Below, in pieces: positions 7,762 to 15,733 of a stretch of 39,592 bases of DNA. Where the stretch lies: the NCBI GenBank assembly GCA_903929755.1, contig CAIYVZ010000083.1, positions 1 to 39,592 on the forward strand. The letters are read 5' to 3'. The notes under the pieces are model-generated. The model did no database searches. It was not told where the DNA came from and was given only the letters and a program-made list of their open reading frames with translations. The DNA is from an uncultured Acidobacteriia bacterium. GTDB taxonomy: Bacteria > Acidobacteriota > Terriglobia > Bryobacterales > Bryobacteraceae. Position 1 is the stretch's first letter, and each line of letters begins with the position of its first letter. The position numbers and the translations under genes are program-made.

Positions 7762-8984
7762 CAGCTTCTCCAGAAGGTGGATTCTTTCGTGGGCTGGTAC
7801 TTAACTGCGGAGAGATGCGGCGTCTCAATGCGGGCCTGCTTTTGGAACAGGCTGTCGACCCCGGCCGCGGTCAGGCCCGTCGTCAGCAGCGTTCGTTCCA
7901 GCGGATACGTTTCCTTGCCCGTCAGGTACATCTGCTCGAAGTTGTTCACCAGCGGACTGAAGAAATTGGCCAGCGTCGTCCGGCCATCGGGCATTGGCAG
8001 ATACATCTGCGTGGAGAGCGGTTCGCGCATGCCCTCCACGCGGGCCGCAAAGTTGAAGTCCGAAACCAGACCGCTCATCAGCAGCATCGTGGAAAAGAGG
8101 CCGTCATTATGCTCGTAGCGATAAGCCACGGGGTTCTTCACCAGACGCCGCATGTCGTCGTCCGTGGGAAACACATCGTTAAAACCAGGGCGCGTCGGTG
8201 TGATCGTGTGGCTTCTGCAAAGCGCGGCGTTGAAAAGATCCCGCGGCCAGACACCGTCCTTCATCGCCTTCCAGAAGTTCTCGCCCTGATACGCCTGCAC
8301 CCACTTCACGCCCGATTCGCCGCCTTTACGCCGTTCCACCATGCACTGCAGCGTTTCCAGACCGTGATAGTCGTAGCTGTCCACGCCGCCGTAGCAAATG
8401 CAGAGCGCCTCGCTGATCTTCGCGCCGAGCGGCATTTCAACCGACGGAATCCGCCACGTCACCGCCAGGCTGGAGCCGGCCATGAACGGGAACTTCATGG
8501 CGCGGGAGGTGTCGTACATCTCCTTCGCCCAGTCCCACCGGTACGAGAGGTGCTTGTCGTTGAAGACCGGAACCACCCGCCCGCTTGCCTGGAAGACCTT
8601 CACGATTTCGTTGAAGAACTGGTAGCGCGGGTACGTCACCTGCCCCTTTTCCGTGCGGGGATAATCGCCGTGTTCGCCCACCAGCACCACGCCGTCCACC
8701 GCCAGCTTCGATCCACCCTGGGTCAGAGCTTCCGCAATGGTCTGGTAGACCTTCATTTGAGGAAAGCGCTGCGCCCGGTCCGGCGTCAAGTCGTCTTTGG
8801 GGTGCTGGTCTACGTAGATCGAAACCAGGTCCATCGCCGGATGGTGGTGACGCCCATTCCAGCCGTAGCCTTCCAGGAACCGGTCAACAATATGCTGGGT
8901 GTGCGAGTATTTGCGGTATACCGTACAGATAGCGGCAAGTTTGGGTCGGAAAGCCGCTTTAGGATTTGAGGAAGGCTCTGCCAT
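7761..8984 (-). CDS. Protein of unknown function, paralogue 2
   Basis: 407 residues, paralogous over its whole length to the downstream gene: YSHTQHIVDRFLEGYGWNG, GEHGDYPRTEKGQ, YPRYQFF, VPVFNDKHLSYRW, MKFPFMAGSSLAVTWR and MVERRKGGESGVKW. Unlike its partner it lacks a twin-arginine or hydrophobic leader, its N-terminus being MAEPSSNPKAAFRPK. Its ATG (8982-8984) interlocks with the ATG of the divergent dipeptidase in the tetramer CATG, so its promoter must lie inside the dipeptidase gene. No Shine-Dalgarno of note is seen upstream. First gene of a two-gene operon; function unknown. Confidence 0.75.
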   Translation of the reverse strand: MAEPSSNPKAAFRPKLAAICTVYRKYSHTQHIVDRFLEGYGWNGRHHHPAMDLVSIYVDQHPKDDLTPDRAQRFPQMKVYQTIAEALTQGGSKLAVDGVVLVGEHGDYPRTEKGQVTYPRYQFFNEIVKVFQASGRVVPVFNDKHLSYRWDWAKEMYDTSRAMKFPFMAGSSLAVTWRIPSVEMPLGAKISEALCICYGGVDSYDYHGLETLQCMVERRKGGESGVKWVQAYQGENFWKAMKDGVWPRDLFNAALCRSHTITPTRPGFNDVFPTDDDMRRLVKNPVAYRYEHNDGLFSTMLLMSGLVSDFNFAARVEGMREPLSTQMYLPMPDGRTTLANFFSPLVNNFEQMYLTGKETYPLERTLLTTGLTAAGVDSLFQKQARIETPHLSAVKYQPTKESTFWRS

Positions 8985-10176
8985 GTGGTCTCGTTTGATT
9001 CAGATTAGCGCGTTGGTGAGTGCGATAGTACTGCTCGCCCAGACAAATGATCGCGCAAAGCAGTTACACGCTTCGGCGCTTGTATTTGACGGGCATGTTC
9101 ATGCCATCGACCGTGAACTGTATCACGGCGGGGACATCGGCGAGCGCAAGGCCGATGGCCAGTGGGATCTGTCTCGCGCCAAAGAGGGCGGCTTGAAGGC
9201 CCTGTTCTTCTCCACCTATGTGCCGGACGATTACTATCCCGGCCGCCTCGAAACCAGGCAGGCCCTCCGGCAAATGGACCTGGCGCTTTCGCAGATCGCG
9301 AAGAATAAGGACAAGCTCGAAGTCGCGCTGAAGGCGTCGGATGTCGAGCGCATCAATCGGGCCGGCAAGATAGCGGCAGTGCTCGATCTGGAGGGCAGTT
9401 TCGATCTGGATGGCGACCTGGGGCTGCTGCGGATGTTCTATCGTCTGGGGCTCCGCAGCTACCAGCTTTCCGCCCACAACTGGGACAACAACTATGCCGA
9501 TGCCTGTTGTGCGAAGCATCCGTGGAAAGGCCTGACGCCCCACGGGCGCGAGCTGATCCGCGAAATGAACCGCCTCGGGATGGTGATCAATGTCTCCCAT
9601 GCTTCTGATGAAGCAATGCTGCAGGCCATCGAAGAATCGAAGCAACCGGTAATTGCCACGCACCACGGCATGAGGGCGTTCAACGATATCCCCCGCAACA
9701 TCTCCGACGAACTGCTGAAGAAGCTCGCCGCAAAGGGAGGCGTGATGGGGTTTCAGATCGGCAACGATTTTCACAATCGCCGCATGTTCGACTGGAAGAC
9801 CGAGCACGCCGGGAAGCCATTCTGGGATACGGGCGACATCGCTAAGCGCCCCGCGAACATGCCGCTCGCTGAGTTGGACAAGCTGATCGCCCCGCAGTTT
9901 CCCATGCCGGGAGTTGACGCCCCGGATGACGTACGCTTCTCGGTTGATGACTGGGTAGCCGTGGTGGATCGGGCGATTCAGCTGGTGGGTGAAGACCACG
10001 TAGCACTAGGTTCCGATTTCGATGGAGGCCCCACGCTCCCCCGCAACTTCCGAGACGTCCGGGATCTGCCCATGATCACCGAAGCCATGGTCCGCCGAGG
10101 CTATTCCGACGCCCGCATCCGCAAGTTCCTGGGCGGCAACCTGCTCCGTGTATTTCGGCAGGTCACCGAGCCGTAG
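8983..10176 (+). CDS. Exported membrane dipeptidase family enzyme (peptidase M19)
   Basis: 397 residues from the ATG at 8983, which is preceded by GAGGAAGG with good spacing; an in-frame start at 8899 would add an unlikely extension. A Sec signal peptide (residues 1-20, ISALVSAIVLLAQ) precedes the zinc-dependent M19 (renal dipeptidase-like) barrel. Binuclear metal ligands are visible: DGHVH (38-40), LDLEGSFDLDGD with the bridging Glu, NVSHAS, IATHHG, and the catalytic-site GSDFDG near the end, followed by the GGNLLRVF tail typical of the family. It should cleave dipeptides, possibly with D-residues, in the periplasm. It is divergent from the unknown paralogue pair and shares no intergenic space with it. 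Confidence 0.9.
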   Translation: MWSRLIQISALVSAIVLLAQTNDRAKQLHASALVFDGHVHAIDRELYHGGDIGERKADGQWDLSRAKEGGLKALFFSTYVPDDYYPGRLETRQALRQMDLALSQIAKNKDKLEVALKASDVERINRAGKIAAVLDLEGSFDLDGDLGLLRMFYRLGLRSYQLSAHNWDNNYADACCAKHPWKGLTPHGRELIREMNRLGMVINVSHASDEAMLQAIEESKQPVIATHHGMRAFNDIPRNISDELLKKLAAKGGVMGFQIGNDFHNRRMFDWKTEHAGKPFWDTGDIAKRPANMPLAELDKLIAPQFPMPGVDAPDDVRFSVDDWVAVVDRAIQLVGEDHVALGSDFDGGPTLPRNFRDVRDLPMITEAMVRRGYSDARIRKFLGGNLLRVFRQVTEP

Positions 10177-10256
10177 TAGCGGAACGCAGGGTGGGCTCGA
10201 TTCTGGCATCCCGCGTGCATGGAAACGGACTGGAACTTGACGAGGGAGAGCAACCA

Positions 10257-10532
10257 ATGACCGTAGAATTGACCAGGATTACCGATGGGGCTGAGTGTCC
10301 GCTCCCGCCGCTTCTGCGTGTGGGCTTCGTTGTGGTCGCAAGTTGCTGCATCGCTTACTTAATCCTCTTCATGTTCGGGGAAATGGGCCAGGCGGGGTAC
10401 GCTGCGAACCAGGCTGCCCTGTATTTCATTGGCTCGCTCGCGGCAGCATTCTTCGTCGGGGTCTCGGTTTTTGCGGCCCAGGGCCCCCAGGACGAATCGT
10501 TAGTGACGCGTTACACCCGGCCTTCTGAGTGA
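10257..10532 (+). CDS. Small membrane protein of unknown function
   Basis: From the ATG at 10257 (ribosome binding site GAGGGAGAG about 8 bases upstream) the product has 91 residues and two predicted membrane helices: VGFVVVASCCIAYLILFMF and ALYFIGSLAAAFFVGVSVF, joined by a short polar loop, with a charged C-terminal tail. A start at 10191 is open but poorly supported. No family is recognised. It follows the dipeptidase by 80 bases and may be co-transcribed with it. Confidence 0.6.
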   Translation: MTVELTRITDGAECPLPPLLRVGFVVVASCCIAYLILFMFGEMGQAGYAANQAALYFIGSLAAAFFVGVSVFAAQGPQDESLVTRYTRPSE

Positions 10533-10587
10533 AACCACTCAGTGTCGCTCCTGGATGGAACGCGTTGCAGCCCGATGAAGGCTGCCT

Positions 10588-10610
10588 GCTGTGCCTGGGG
10601 CACAGCTCTT
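10588..10610. terminator. Hairpin between convergent genes, possible terminator
   Basis: GCTGTGCC and GGCACAGC form a perfect 8-bp stem around a three-base loop, followed by TCTT on the plus strand. It separates the rightward small membrane gene from the leftward gene ending at 10625. The T tract is weak, so termination is only likely. Confidence 0.45.
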
Positions 10611-10624
10611 AAGCGCCGTGCATA

Positions 10625-11416
10625 TCAGCGCGTGAGATCGATTACGGCGTATTCGTTCAGCGACTGAACGGTGAATTCCGTCGCCTCGCCCGTGGCGCTG
10701 AAATCCGCCAACGCTGCGCCGGGAAGTCCGAAAGCCTGAAAAGCCGATTTCGGGAAGTTGCCCAGAAGTCGAACCCTGAGGCCATTCACCGGGCGGTTGG
10801 AATAGTTCAACAGGTGCAGGCGGACGTGACTTCCGTCGCCCGTGAGCCTGCCCACCACCACTTCGCTGCCGTAAAGTCGCAGCAGGCGCCGGGAATCCCC
10901 CAGCTTTTGCCGGATTTCGTAAGCCTCTGCGCTGGGGTCTGCCGCATGTGGACCGGTAACGTTGATGTCGAGGTGGGAGTCCGGGGCCGCCACCACCCGG
11001 TAGAGCAGATTTCGGCGGCTCAGAAGATTCATCAGTTCCACTGTGGCCGCTGAACCATCATCCACCACCCCAATATTGGCCACCGGACCCTGTTCCCCTG
11101 GGTTCGGCAAGGCCTTCAGGAAGTCGAGCATCTCACCGAACGGCGCCGCGCCATCCGCTGCTTTGATCCGCGCCTGAATTCCAAACGCAAAAGCTTCTGC
11201 CGCTGCCAGCGCGGCGGACTTGCCCGGTGCCTCCACGCAGTAAGTGGCTTCCGGCTTCCGGGTATATCGGGCGGCGTTCGATTCCACCCAGGGGCTGGTG
11301 GTCGCACGTGCCACATTGGCCCGCAGGTTGACCCTCGGCGTCGGCGCGGTTACGCAGCCGTTCGGCGGCGCACCGTTCAGCAAGGAGGGTAGGGAAGCGG
11401 CCAGCAGCAGGAACAT
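10625..11416 (-). CDS. Secreted protein of unknown function
   Basis: 263 residues with a hydrophobic leader (MFLLLAASLPSLLNG) indicating export. The mature protein contains a middle segment with alternating hydrophobic residues (NLLYRVVAAPDSHLDINVTG) and a C-terminal beta-rich domain, HVRLHLLNYSNRPVNGLRVRLLG, resembling the carbohydrate-binding or jelly-roll-like end domains of exported hydrolases. I cannot assign a family. Its ATG overlaps the stop of the DUF362 gene (TAATG, 11414-11418), so it is translationally coupled to it and is the last gene of the amidohydrolase-RidA-DUF362 operon. Confidence 0.7.
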   Translation of the reverse strand: MFLLLAASLPSLLNGAPPNGCVTAPTPRVNLRANVARATTSPWVESNAARYTRKPEATYCVEAPGKSAALAAAEAFAFGIQARIKAADGAAPFGEMLDFLKALPNPGEQGPVANIGVVDDGSAATVELMNLLSRRNLLYRVVAAPDSHLDINVTGPHAADPSAEAYEIRQKLGDSRRLLRLYGSEVVVGRLTGDGSHVRLHLLNYSNRPVNGLRVRLLGNFPKSAFQAFGLPGAALADFSATGEATEFTVQSLNEYAVIDLTR

Positions 11417-12552
11417 TAGAGGGTAAACGCCCTTTCGCGGATCTGTTTGATGTCGTACACGCCCAGACCTTTGCCACCTGCAAACTCAATGTGGCCGGGT
11501 TCCCGGATGAAGTTGTTCGCATTCGGGTCGTTCGTGAAGCCCTGTTTTACGGATTTCTGCGAGCGATCCCACACGGAAATTGCGCCTTCCCGTTTGCGGC
11601 GTTCTTCCACTACGTCCATCATCAGCCGGTCCATGGCGACGGGGTCGGTGCCGAACATCATCTGCTTGGGGTAGAAACGGAAGCGCTTGTCATGCAGGAA
11701 TGGTCCGCCGTGCCATACGCCCCGCATACCGTCCATGATGTTGAGGACCGTCTTCGTCCGGAGCGGTTCTACCGACGCCAGGGTTCCGATGAATGACAGC
11801 GTGTTGGTCTTCGAAAACTGGTGCGAGCGCGCAACGTTGGAGAAGTTTCCATAGGCGATGTTCTTCAGGCATCCGGTGACGCCCGAGGCTCCATGGTCCT
11901 TCATGTTGGGCACGTTGATGATTTTGGTGAACCGTTCTGACACATGGCGTACCAGCATGGAACGCGTGTCGTCTTCGCCAAAGAAATCGACTTCCACGTA
12001 GGTGGCCGGATCGTAGCCAAGAATCGACTGGCGTGATTTCTCAATCCCCTCCACATGGACGCCTTGCGGCAGATATTTTTCGTACCCGACGGTCGCCATC
12101 TGATCCGGGAAACGCTCGTAGACCCAGATGTTGCTTGCCTTTACGCCAACTGCCATCAGGTTGGCGACGATATTCGCCACAACTTCCGGGCTCGACATCA
12201 CCAGCGGCGCGCCCGAACAGTTGGTCTTGATACCGACCACGTCATTGGGCTCAAAGAAGGACCGCCAGGCATCGCGAGCGTCTTTCATGCCGGCGAGTTC
12301 CCGCATGCCGCGCGAGATCATCTCCTCCACTACCGGGACATTGAGCTTCTCGGTCATGGTGTCCACAGAGTTTTCGGCGCGAACCCGCACCACCTGGCCT
12401 GGATACCGGCCGGGCATGCCCAGACTGGCAGCACCGTGCGGGTACTTTGTTACCACGCGGTACTCCGGCATCTCAGACTTCGGCGCTCCCGGTAACGGGA
12501 GATTCAGCATAGGCGATATGGCAGCTGTGGTCAGGAAAGTACGGCGATGCAT
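11416..12552 (-). CDS. DUF362 domain-containing exported protein
   Basis: 378 residues. The N-terminus MHRRTFLTTAAISPML is a Tat-type signal. The body has DUF362 features: NDVVGIKTNCSGAPL (~103-117), a VVANIVANLMAVGVKASNIW helix region, INVPNMKDHGASGVTGCLKN (~210-229), and an FGTDPVAMDRLMMDVVEERR block. DUF362 proteins are metal- or iron-sulphur-associated proteins of unsettled function; no CxxCxxC cluster motif is visible here. It lies between the exported RidA and a secreted protein in a tightly spaced leftward operon, so all four products appear to act outside the cytoplasm. Confidence 0.85.
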   Translation of the reverse strand: MHRRTFLTTAAISPMLNLPLPGAPKSEMPEYRVVTKYPHGAASLGMPGRYPGQVVRVRAENSVDTMTEKLNVPVVEEMISRGMRELAGMKDARDAWRSFFEPNDVVGIKTNCSGAPLVMSSPEVVANIVANLMAVGVKASNIWVYERFPDQMATVGYEKYLPQGVHVEGIEKSRQSILGYDPATYVEVDFFGEDDTRSMLVRHVSERFTKIINVPNMKDHGASGVTGCLKNIAYGNFSNVARSHQFSKTNTLSFIGTLASVEPLRTKTVLNIMDGMRGVWHGGPFLHDKRFRFYPKQMMFGTDPVAMDRLMMDVVEERRKREGAISVWDRSQKSVKQGFTNDPNANNFIREPGHIEFAGGKGLGVYDIKQIRERAFTL

Positions 12553-12571
12553 GGTGGCTCCTGTTTACTGG

Positions 12572-13033
12572 TTAAATGTAAGCGATGCAGTCCATCTCGA
12601 CGAGCGAATCGCCGGGAACCCAGGCGGCCGCGATGGTGGTGCGAACCGGTGGTTCGTCTCCGAACTTGCCCTGGAAGACTGCACTCATCCCTGCGAAGTC
12701 ATCCTTATTCGCGAGATAAACGGTGACCTTCAGAACCTTCTCCATGGAGGATCCTGCGATCTCAAGCTGACGCTTCATCTCGGCCAGAACTCCTTCCGTA
12801 TGGACCGCGATGGTGTTGGGTTCTTTGTGATAGCCGATGCCGGCAATATAAAGCGTGTTGCCGTAACTGACAGCGGAATTGAAGAGAGGCGTCTTCGCGG
12901 GTTTGGGCCCGGCGCGATGGACCTTCTTCTGAGGTGCTGTCTGGGCGGAGGCGGTTCCGGCTGCGGCAACGGCGGCGACCGCTGCTACTGCTCCCGAGAT
13001 CAGCTTGCGGCGATTGTTCTTTTCTTCAGGCAT
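12572..13033 (-). CDS. Exported RidA/YjgF-family protein
   Basis: From the second of two adjacent ATGs (13033), spaced six bases after GAGGAG, the product is 153 residues; a GTG at 13054 is an alternative. RidA proteins hydrolyse reactive enamines and imines such as 2-aminoacrylate. The signature is present at the end: PPVRTTIAAAWVPGDSLVEM, including the Arg that binds the substrate carboxylate. What is odd is the N-terminus: NRRKLISGAVAAVAAVAAAG followed by TASA, a twin-arginine-like signal peptide, so this copy is exported while ordinary RidA is cytosolic. It sits between an exported amidohydrolase and an exported DUF362 protein, two bases from the former's stop. Confidence 0.88.
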   Translation of the reverse strand: MPEEKNNRRKLISGAVAAVAAVAAAGTASAQTAPQKKVHRAGPKPAKTPLFNSAVSYGNTLYIAGIGYHKEPNTIAVHTEGVLAEMKRQLEIAGSSMEKVLKVTVYLANKDDFAGMSAVFQGKFGDEPPVRTTIAAAWVPGDSLVEMDCIAYI

Positions 13034-13055
13034 CATCTTCTCCTCAGTTTTCACG

Positions 13056-14354
13056 TTACTTGCGGCTGCGAACCGCAGCGTTCAGCGTTCCGTCCCAGTC
13101 ATTCGTTCCCTGGGCCTTGTAGTCCTTGTCCAGCTTCGTCCAGTCTTCGCGAGACATACCATTCAAATCCCAGACTACGCGACCATCTTTCACGGTCAGT
13201 TCGCATTCCAGTTTCTTCGTTCCGTTCATTTTGGCACCGTACGAGTCAACGAAGCCAAATGCACCGGTACGGAGGCTCAGGATCGCCAGATCGGCGGGGG
13301 CCCCGACGGAAAGGGTTCCCAGCGGCTCCAGGCGCAATTCCTTTACCGGATTCCACGTGGATTGTGCGATTACAGCAGCTATGGACTCACCCATGTTCAG
13401 GAACTTGGACATTACGTTCAGCATGTCCTTCATGCCGCCCGTTGAGCTGGAGACGTGCAGGTCGGTGGAGATGGAGTCTGGTGTCCAGCCCTGACGCATG
13501 GCAGGCACTACCTGACGGAACAGCAGGCTGCCGCCGCCGTGGCCCACGTCAAAAATCACTCCCCGTTTGCGCGCCTCCTGCAGGTAGGGGAGAAGTTTCT
13601 GTTGCTCGTCGAGCATCGGCACCATGTCGAGGTACATGTGCGTCGAGATATCGCCCGGGCGAAGTTTCTTCAGCACCAGATCCTGGTAGGGCCGCTCCGG
13701 GCGAAAAACGCCAAAATCCACCATCAGTGGCAGGCCTGCCTGTTTAGCGGCTTCCAGTGCGCGATCCACCGCAGTCCATTCCGGACCCTCAAAGTGGGCG
13801 GTCTTGATACCGACGATCAGCCCCGGGAATTCCTTCGCCCGTTCGGCTGTCGCTTTGGCTTCCATGTCGGCGGTGTTCTGCTCGATCACGCCCTGTCCCA
13901 TGCCGCTCCCGACAATGTTCAGCAGGGCCAGCACGCGCGTTTTCGACCGCGAGAGGATGCGGTCTTTGAAATCCGGGAAGTTGCGCCAGCCGGAACTGCC
14001 GGCATCGACGGCTGTCGTAACGCCGTTGCGCAGCGTGAAGCCGTCGGGGTATACGGACAGATCGCCTGCGTAGGAACCGCGGGCTCCGGTGCCCGCGTAG
14101 ACATGGACATGGATGTCCACTAATCCCGGGGTGACATAGAGCCCCTTCACGTCGATCACTTTCGCGGCCTGTGCCACCGGGAGATTGGTGGCGACGGCGA
14201 CGATCTTGTGATCTTTTATGCCGACGTCGCGGATGGCGTCGATCTTGTTTTTGGCATCGATCACGTGCCCGTTCTTCAGCAGGAGATCGTACTGAGTTTG
14301 GGCGGGCAAATGAATTGCCAGCGGGATTGCCAAAAGGAAGAGTGCGGCGCGCAT
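13056..14354 (-). CDS. Exported amidohydrolase/deacetylase-family metallohydrolase
   Basis: 432 residues with a Sec signal (AALFLLAIPLAIHLPAQ). The amidohydrolase barrel shows the expected metal ligands: HVHV (His82, His84), a likely carboxylated Lys184 in VGIKTAH, His239 in STHM, His272 in DVGHGG and the catalytic Asp298 in STDLH. The composite beta-sandwich flanks (LLLKNGHVIDAKN at the start, GTLSVGAPADLAILSL near the end) are typical of dihydroorotase/D-aminoacylase-like enzymes. It probably hydrolyses an N-acyl or cyclic amide bond in the periplasm; the exact substrate is unknown. It is the first gene of the leftward operon with exported RidA, DUF362 and a secreted protein. Confidence 0.85.
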   Translation of the reverse strand: MRAALFLLAIPLAIHLPAQTQYDLLLKNGHVIDAKNKIDAIRDVGIKDHKIVAVATNLPVAQAAKVIDVKGLYVTPGLVDIHVHVYAGTGARGSYAGDLSVYPDGFTLRNGVTTAVDAGSSGWRNFPDFKDRILSRSKTRVLALLNIVGSGMGQGVIEQNTADMEAKATAERAKEFPGLIVGIKTAHFEGPEWTAVDRALEAAKQAGLPLMVDFGVFRPERPYQDLVLKKLRPGDISTHMYLDMVPMLDEQQKLLPYLQEARKRGVIFDVGHGGGSLLFRQVVPAMRQGWTPDSISTDLHVSSSTGGMKDMLNVMSKFLNMGESIAAVIAQSTWNPVKELRLEPLGTLSVGAPADLAILSLRTGAFGFVDSYGAKMNGTKKLECELTVKDGRVVWDLNGMSREDWTKLDKDYKAQGTNDWDGTLNAAVRSRK

Positions 14355-14404
14355 CGCCTACAGTTTACTCCCCTGGATGTGGCATTTTCTGGCAGGTTAA
14401 GCTG

Positions 14405-14890
14405 GTGAGCGTGAAGACGAACGCGGTGCGCCTTCTGGAAGATCTGAAGGTGCGGTTTGAACTACGAGAATATGAGGTGGATCCTGAGGACCTGAGCGCC
14501 GAAACGGTGGCCAAAAAAGTCGGTTTGCCCGCCGAGCAGGTCTTCAAAACGCTTGTTGTTCGGGGTGACCGCAACGGTGTCTGCCTCGCGGTAGTCCCTG
14601 GAAACGCGGAACTTAACCTGAAAGCCCTGGCAAAGCTCGCCGGGGACCGCAAAGCGGAAATGGTCTCGCTGAAGGAGGTTTTGCCACTGACCGGGTACAT
14701 ACGCGGAGGCGTAACGGCGCTCGCCTGCCGCAAGGAGTACCCGGTCTATGTGGACGAGACGGCAATCCTGTTCGACGTAATTACTGTTTCGGCCGGAGTT
14801 CGGGGAACTCAGATCTTGCTGGCCCCCTCAGACTACATCCGGGTTGTGCAGGCTACCGAAGGTGACATCTCCACGACGAAAGCCGAATAG
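14405..14890 (+). CDS. YbaK/EbsC-family aminoacyl-tRNA deacylase
   Basis: About 161 residues. Family members hydrolyse mischarged tRNA, classically Cys-tRNA(Pro) in E. coli YbaK. Diagnostic elements are KTNAVRLLEDLKV at the start, AKKVGLPAEQVFKTLVV with the catalytic Lys, AVVPGNAELNLKALAKLAG, the TGYIRGGVTAL glycine motif, and VSAGVRGTQILLAPSDYI. Comparison with YbaK places the start at a GTG, either 14405 or 14411; the open frame reaching to 14171 overlaps the divergent amidohydrolase and is unlikely. It stands alone, ending 14 bases before the convergent regulator gene. Confidence 0.87.
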   Translation: MSVKTNAVRLLEDLKVRFELREYEVDPEDLSAETVAKKVGLPAEQVFKTLVVRGDRNGVCLAVVPGNAELNLKALAKLAGDRKAEMVSLKEVLPLTGYIRGGVTALACRKEYPVYVDETAILFDVITVSAGVRGTQILLAPSDYIRVVQATEGDISTTKAE

Positions 14891-14903
14891 TTCGGCCAAC
14901 AAA

Positions 14904-15590
14904 CTACATGCTCGGCAGAACTGGAATCGCGTGGGGGTGCATGTCGGGCAAATCTATGGCACCCTTGCGGCGCAGGCTGGTGAGCGCCAGACCGTAACGG
15001 CCCCGAACGCCCGTCTTTTCAAAGATATGCTTCAAGTGGATTTTGACTGTTCCCGTTTGAATACCCAGCGATCGGGCGATATCGCGATTTCGCAGGCCCT
15101 GTTCCACCAGCGCGGCAACTTCCTGCTCCCGCGCGGTGAGATCAGACCGGCGCGGCGCCAGTTTCTCTGAAGACCCGAAGATCCCGTCTTCCATCCAGCT
15201 GGTTCCGGACGTAACTGTGTTCAGGCAGGTGATTAAAGTTGTAGGTTCTGCGGTCCGGCGCATAATGCCCCTTGCGCCCGCCTGGAGTAACCGGAGTGCC
15301 TCGGATTCGGTGAGGCCGGAGCCCCACACCACCGGAGCAGACCTGTTGCCCGACGTAGCCAACTGGTGCAGCCAGTCAACCAGATCGTGCATACCGAAGC
15401 CTTTGTCCAGAATGATCGCGTCGGGCTTCATGCTCCGTACGAGTTCGAACGCGGCTTCCAGCGAGTAAACTGCCCCTGAAAACTCCAGCTCGGGAGCCGC
15501 CCGCAGTAGCCAGCGAACTCCTTCTACAGCGACGGGCTGCGTGTCGCAGACCAATATTGATTTCTTAATGGTAGATTGCATCGTATCCAT
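14904..15590 (-). CDS. NarL/FixJ-type response regulator with atypical receiver
   Basis: 228 residues. Residues 10-120 are a receiver domain (SILVCDTQPVAVEGVRWLLR; phospho-acceptor candidate Asp62 in AIILDKG). The usual LLKD lysine is replaced, the site reading GIMRRT at 108-113, and the typical MPxxxG after the Asp is missing, so phosphorylation may be altered or absent. Residues ~150-205 form a LuxR-type helix-turn-helix: LTAREQEVAALVEQGL, RNRDIARSLGIQTGTVKIHL. No histidine kinase is adjacent. A 49-codon frame with a strong ribosome binding site overlaps its 5' end in another frame. Confidence 0.88.
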   Translation of the reverse strand: MDTMQSTIKKSILVCDTQPVAVEGVRWLLRAAPELEFSGAVYSLEAAFELVRSMKPDAIILDKGFGMHDLVDWLHQLATSGNRSAPVVWGSGLTESEALRLLQAGARGIMRRTAEPTTLITCLNTVTSGTSWMEDGIFGSSEKLAPRRSDLTAREQEVAALVEQGLRNRDIARSLGIQTGTVKIHLKHIFEKTGVRGRYGLALTSLRRKGAIDLPDMHPHAIPVLPSM

Positions 15591-15673
15591 CGACCTGGTT
15601 GTCTATCGGCTGTTTCGCGGAAGATCTTAGAGGGCTTAAGTAAATAGTGTCGATATCTCAAAATAAATCTCAT
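15524..15673 (-). CDS. Possible 49-codon ORF overlapping the regulator's start
   Basis: On the minus strand an ATG at 15673 follows AAGGAGGTCAG (15674-15684), a near-ideal Shine-Dalgarno spaced four bases. The frame encodes 49 residues starting MRFILRYRHYLLKPSKIF, rich in Arg and Tyr, and ends inside the response regulator in another frame. The signal is stronger than the regulator's own. It could be a leader peptide coupled to regulator translation. No family is recognised, so this may be chance. Confidence 0.22.
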   Translation of the reverse strand: MRFILRYRHYLLKPSKIFRETADRQPGRWIRCNLPLRNQYWSATRSPSL

Positions 15674-15733
15674 CTGACCTCCTTCGTGGTTCAATTCGGT
15701 ACGCGTTGAGTGCTTCACGCGGTCGTATAGGCG

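Noticed and set aside
5794-8118. 774-codon open frame on the plus strand
   Set aside because: It lies antisense to EF-P and the paralogue pair, has a His/Arg-rich composition typical of shadow frames in GC-rich DNA, and no family motif.
7815-8969. 384-codon open frame on the plus strand
   Set aside because: Antisense to paralogue 2, His/Arg-rich, no recognisable domain or start signal.
12128-13747. 539-codon open frame on the plus strand
   Set aside because: Antisense to DUF362, RidA and the amidohydrolase, all of which have strong family motifs; the frame itself has none.
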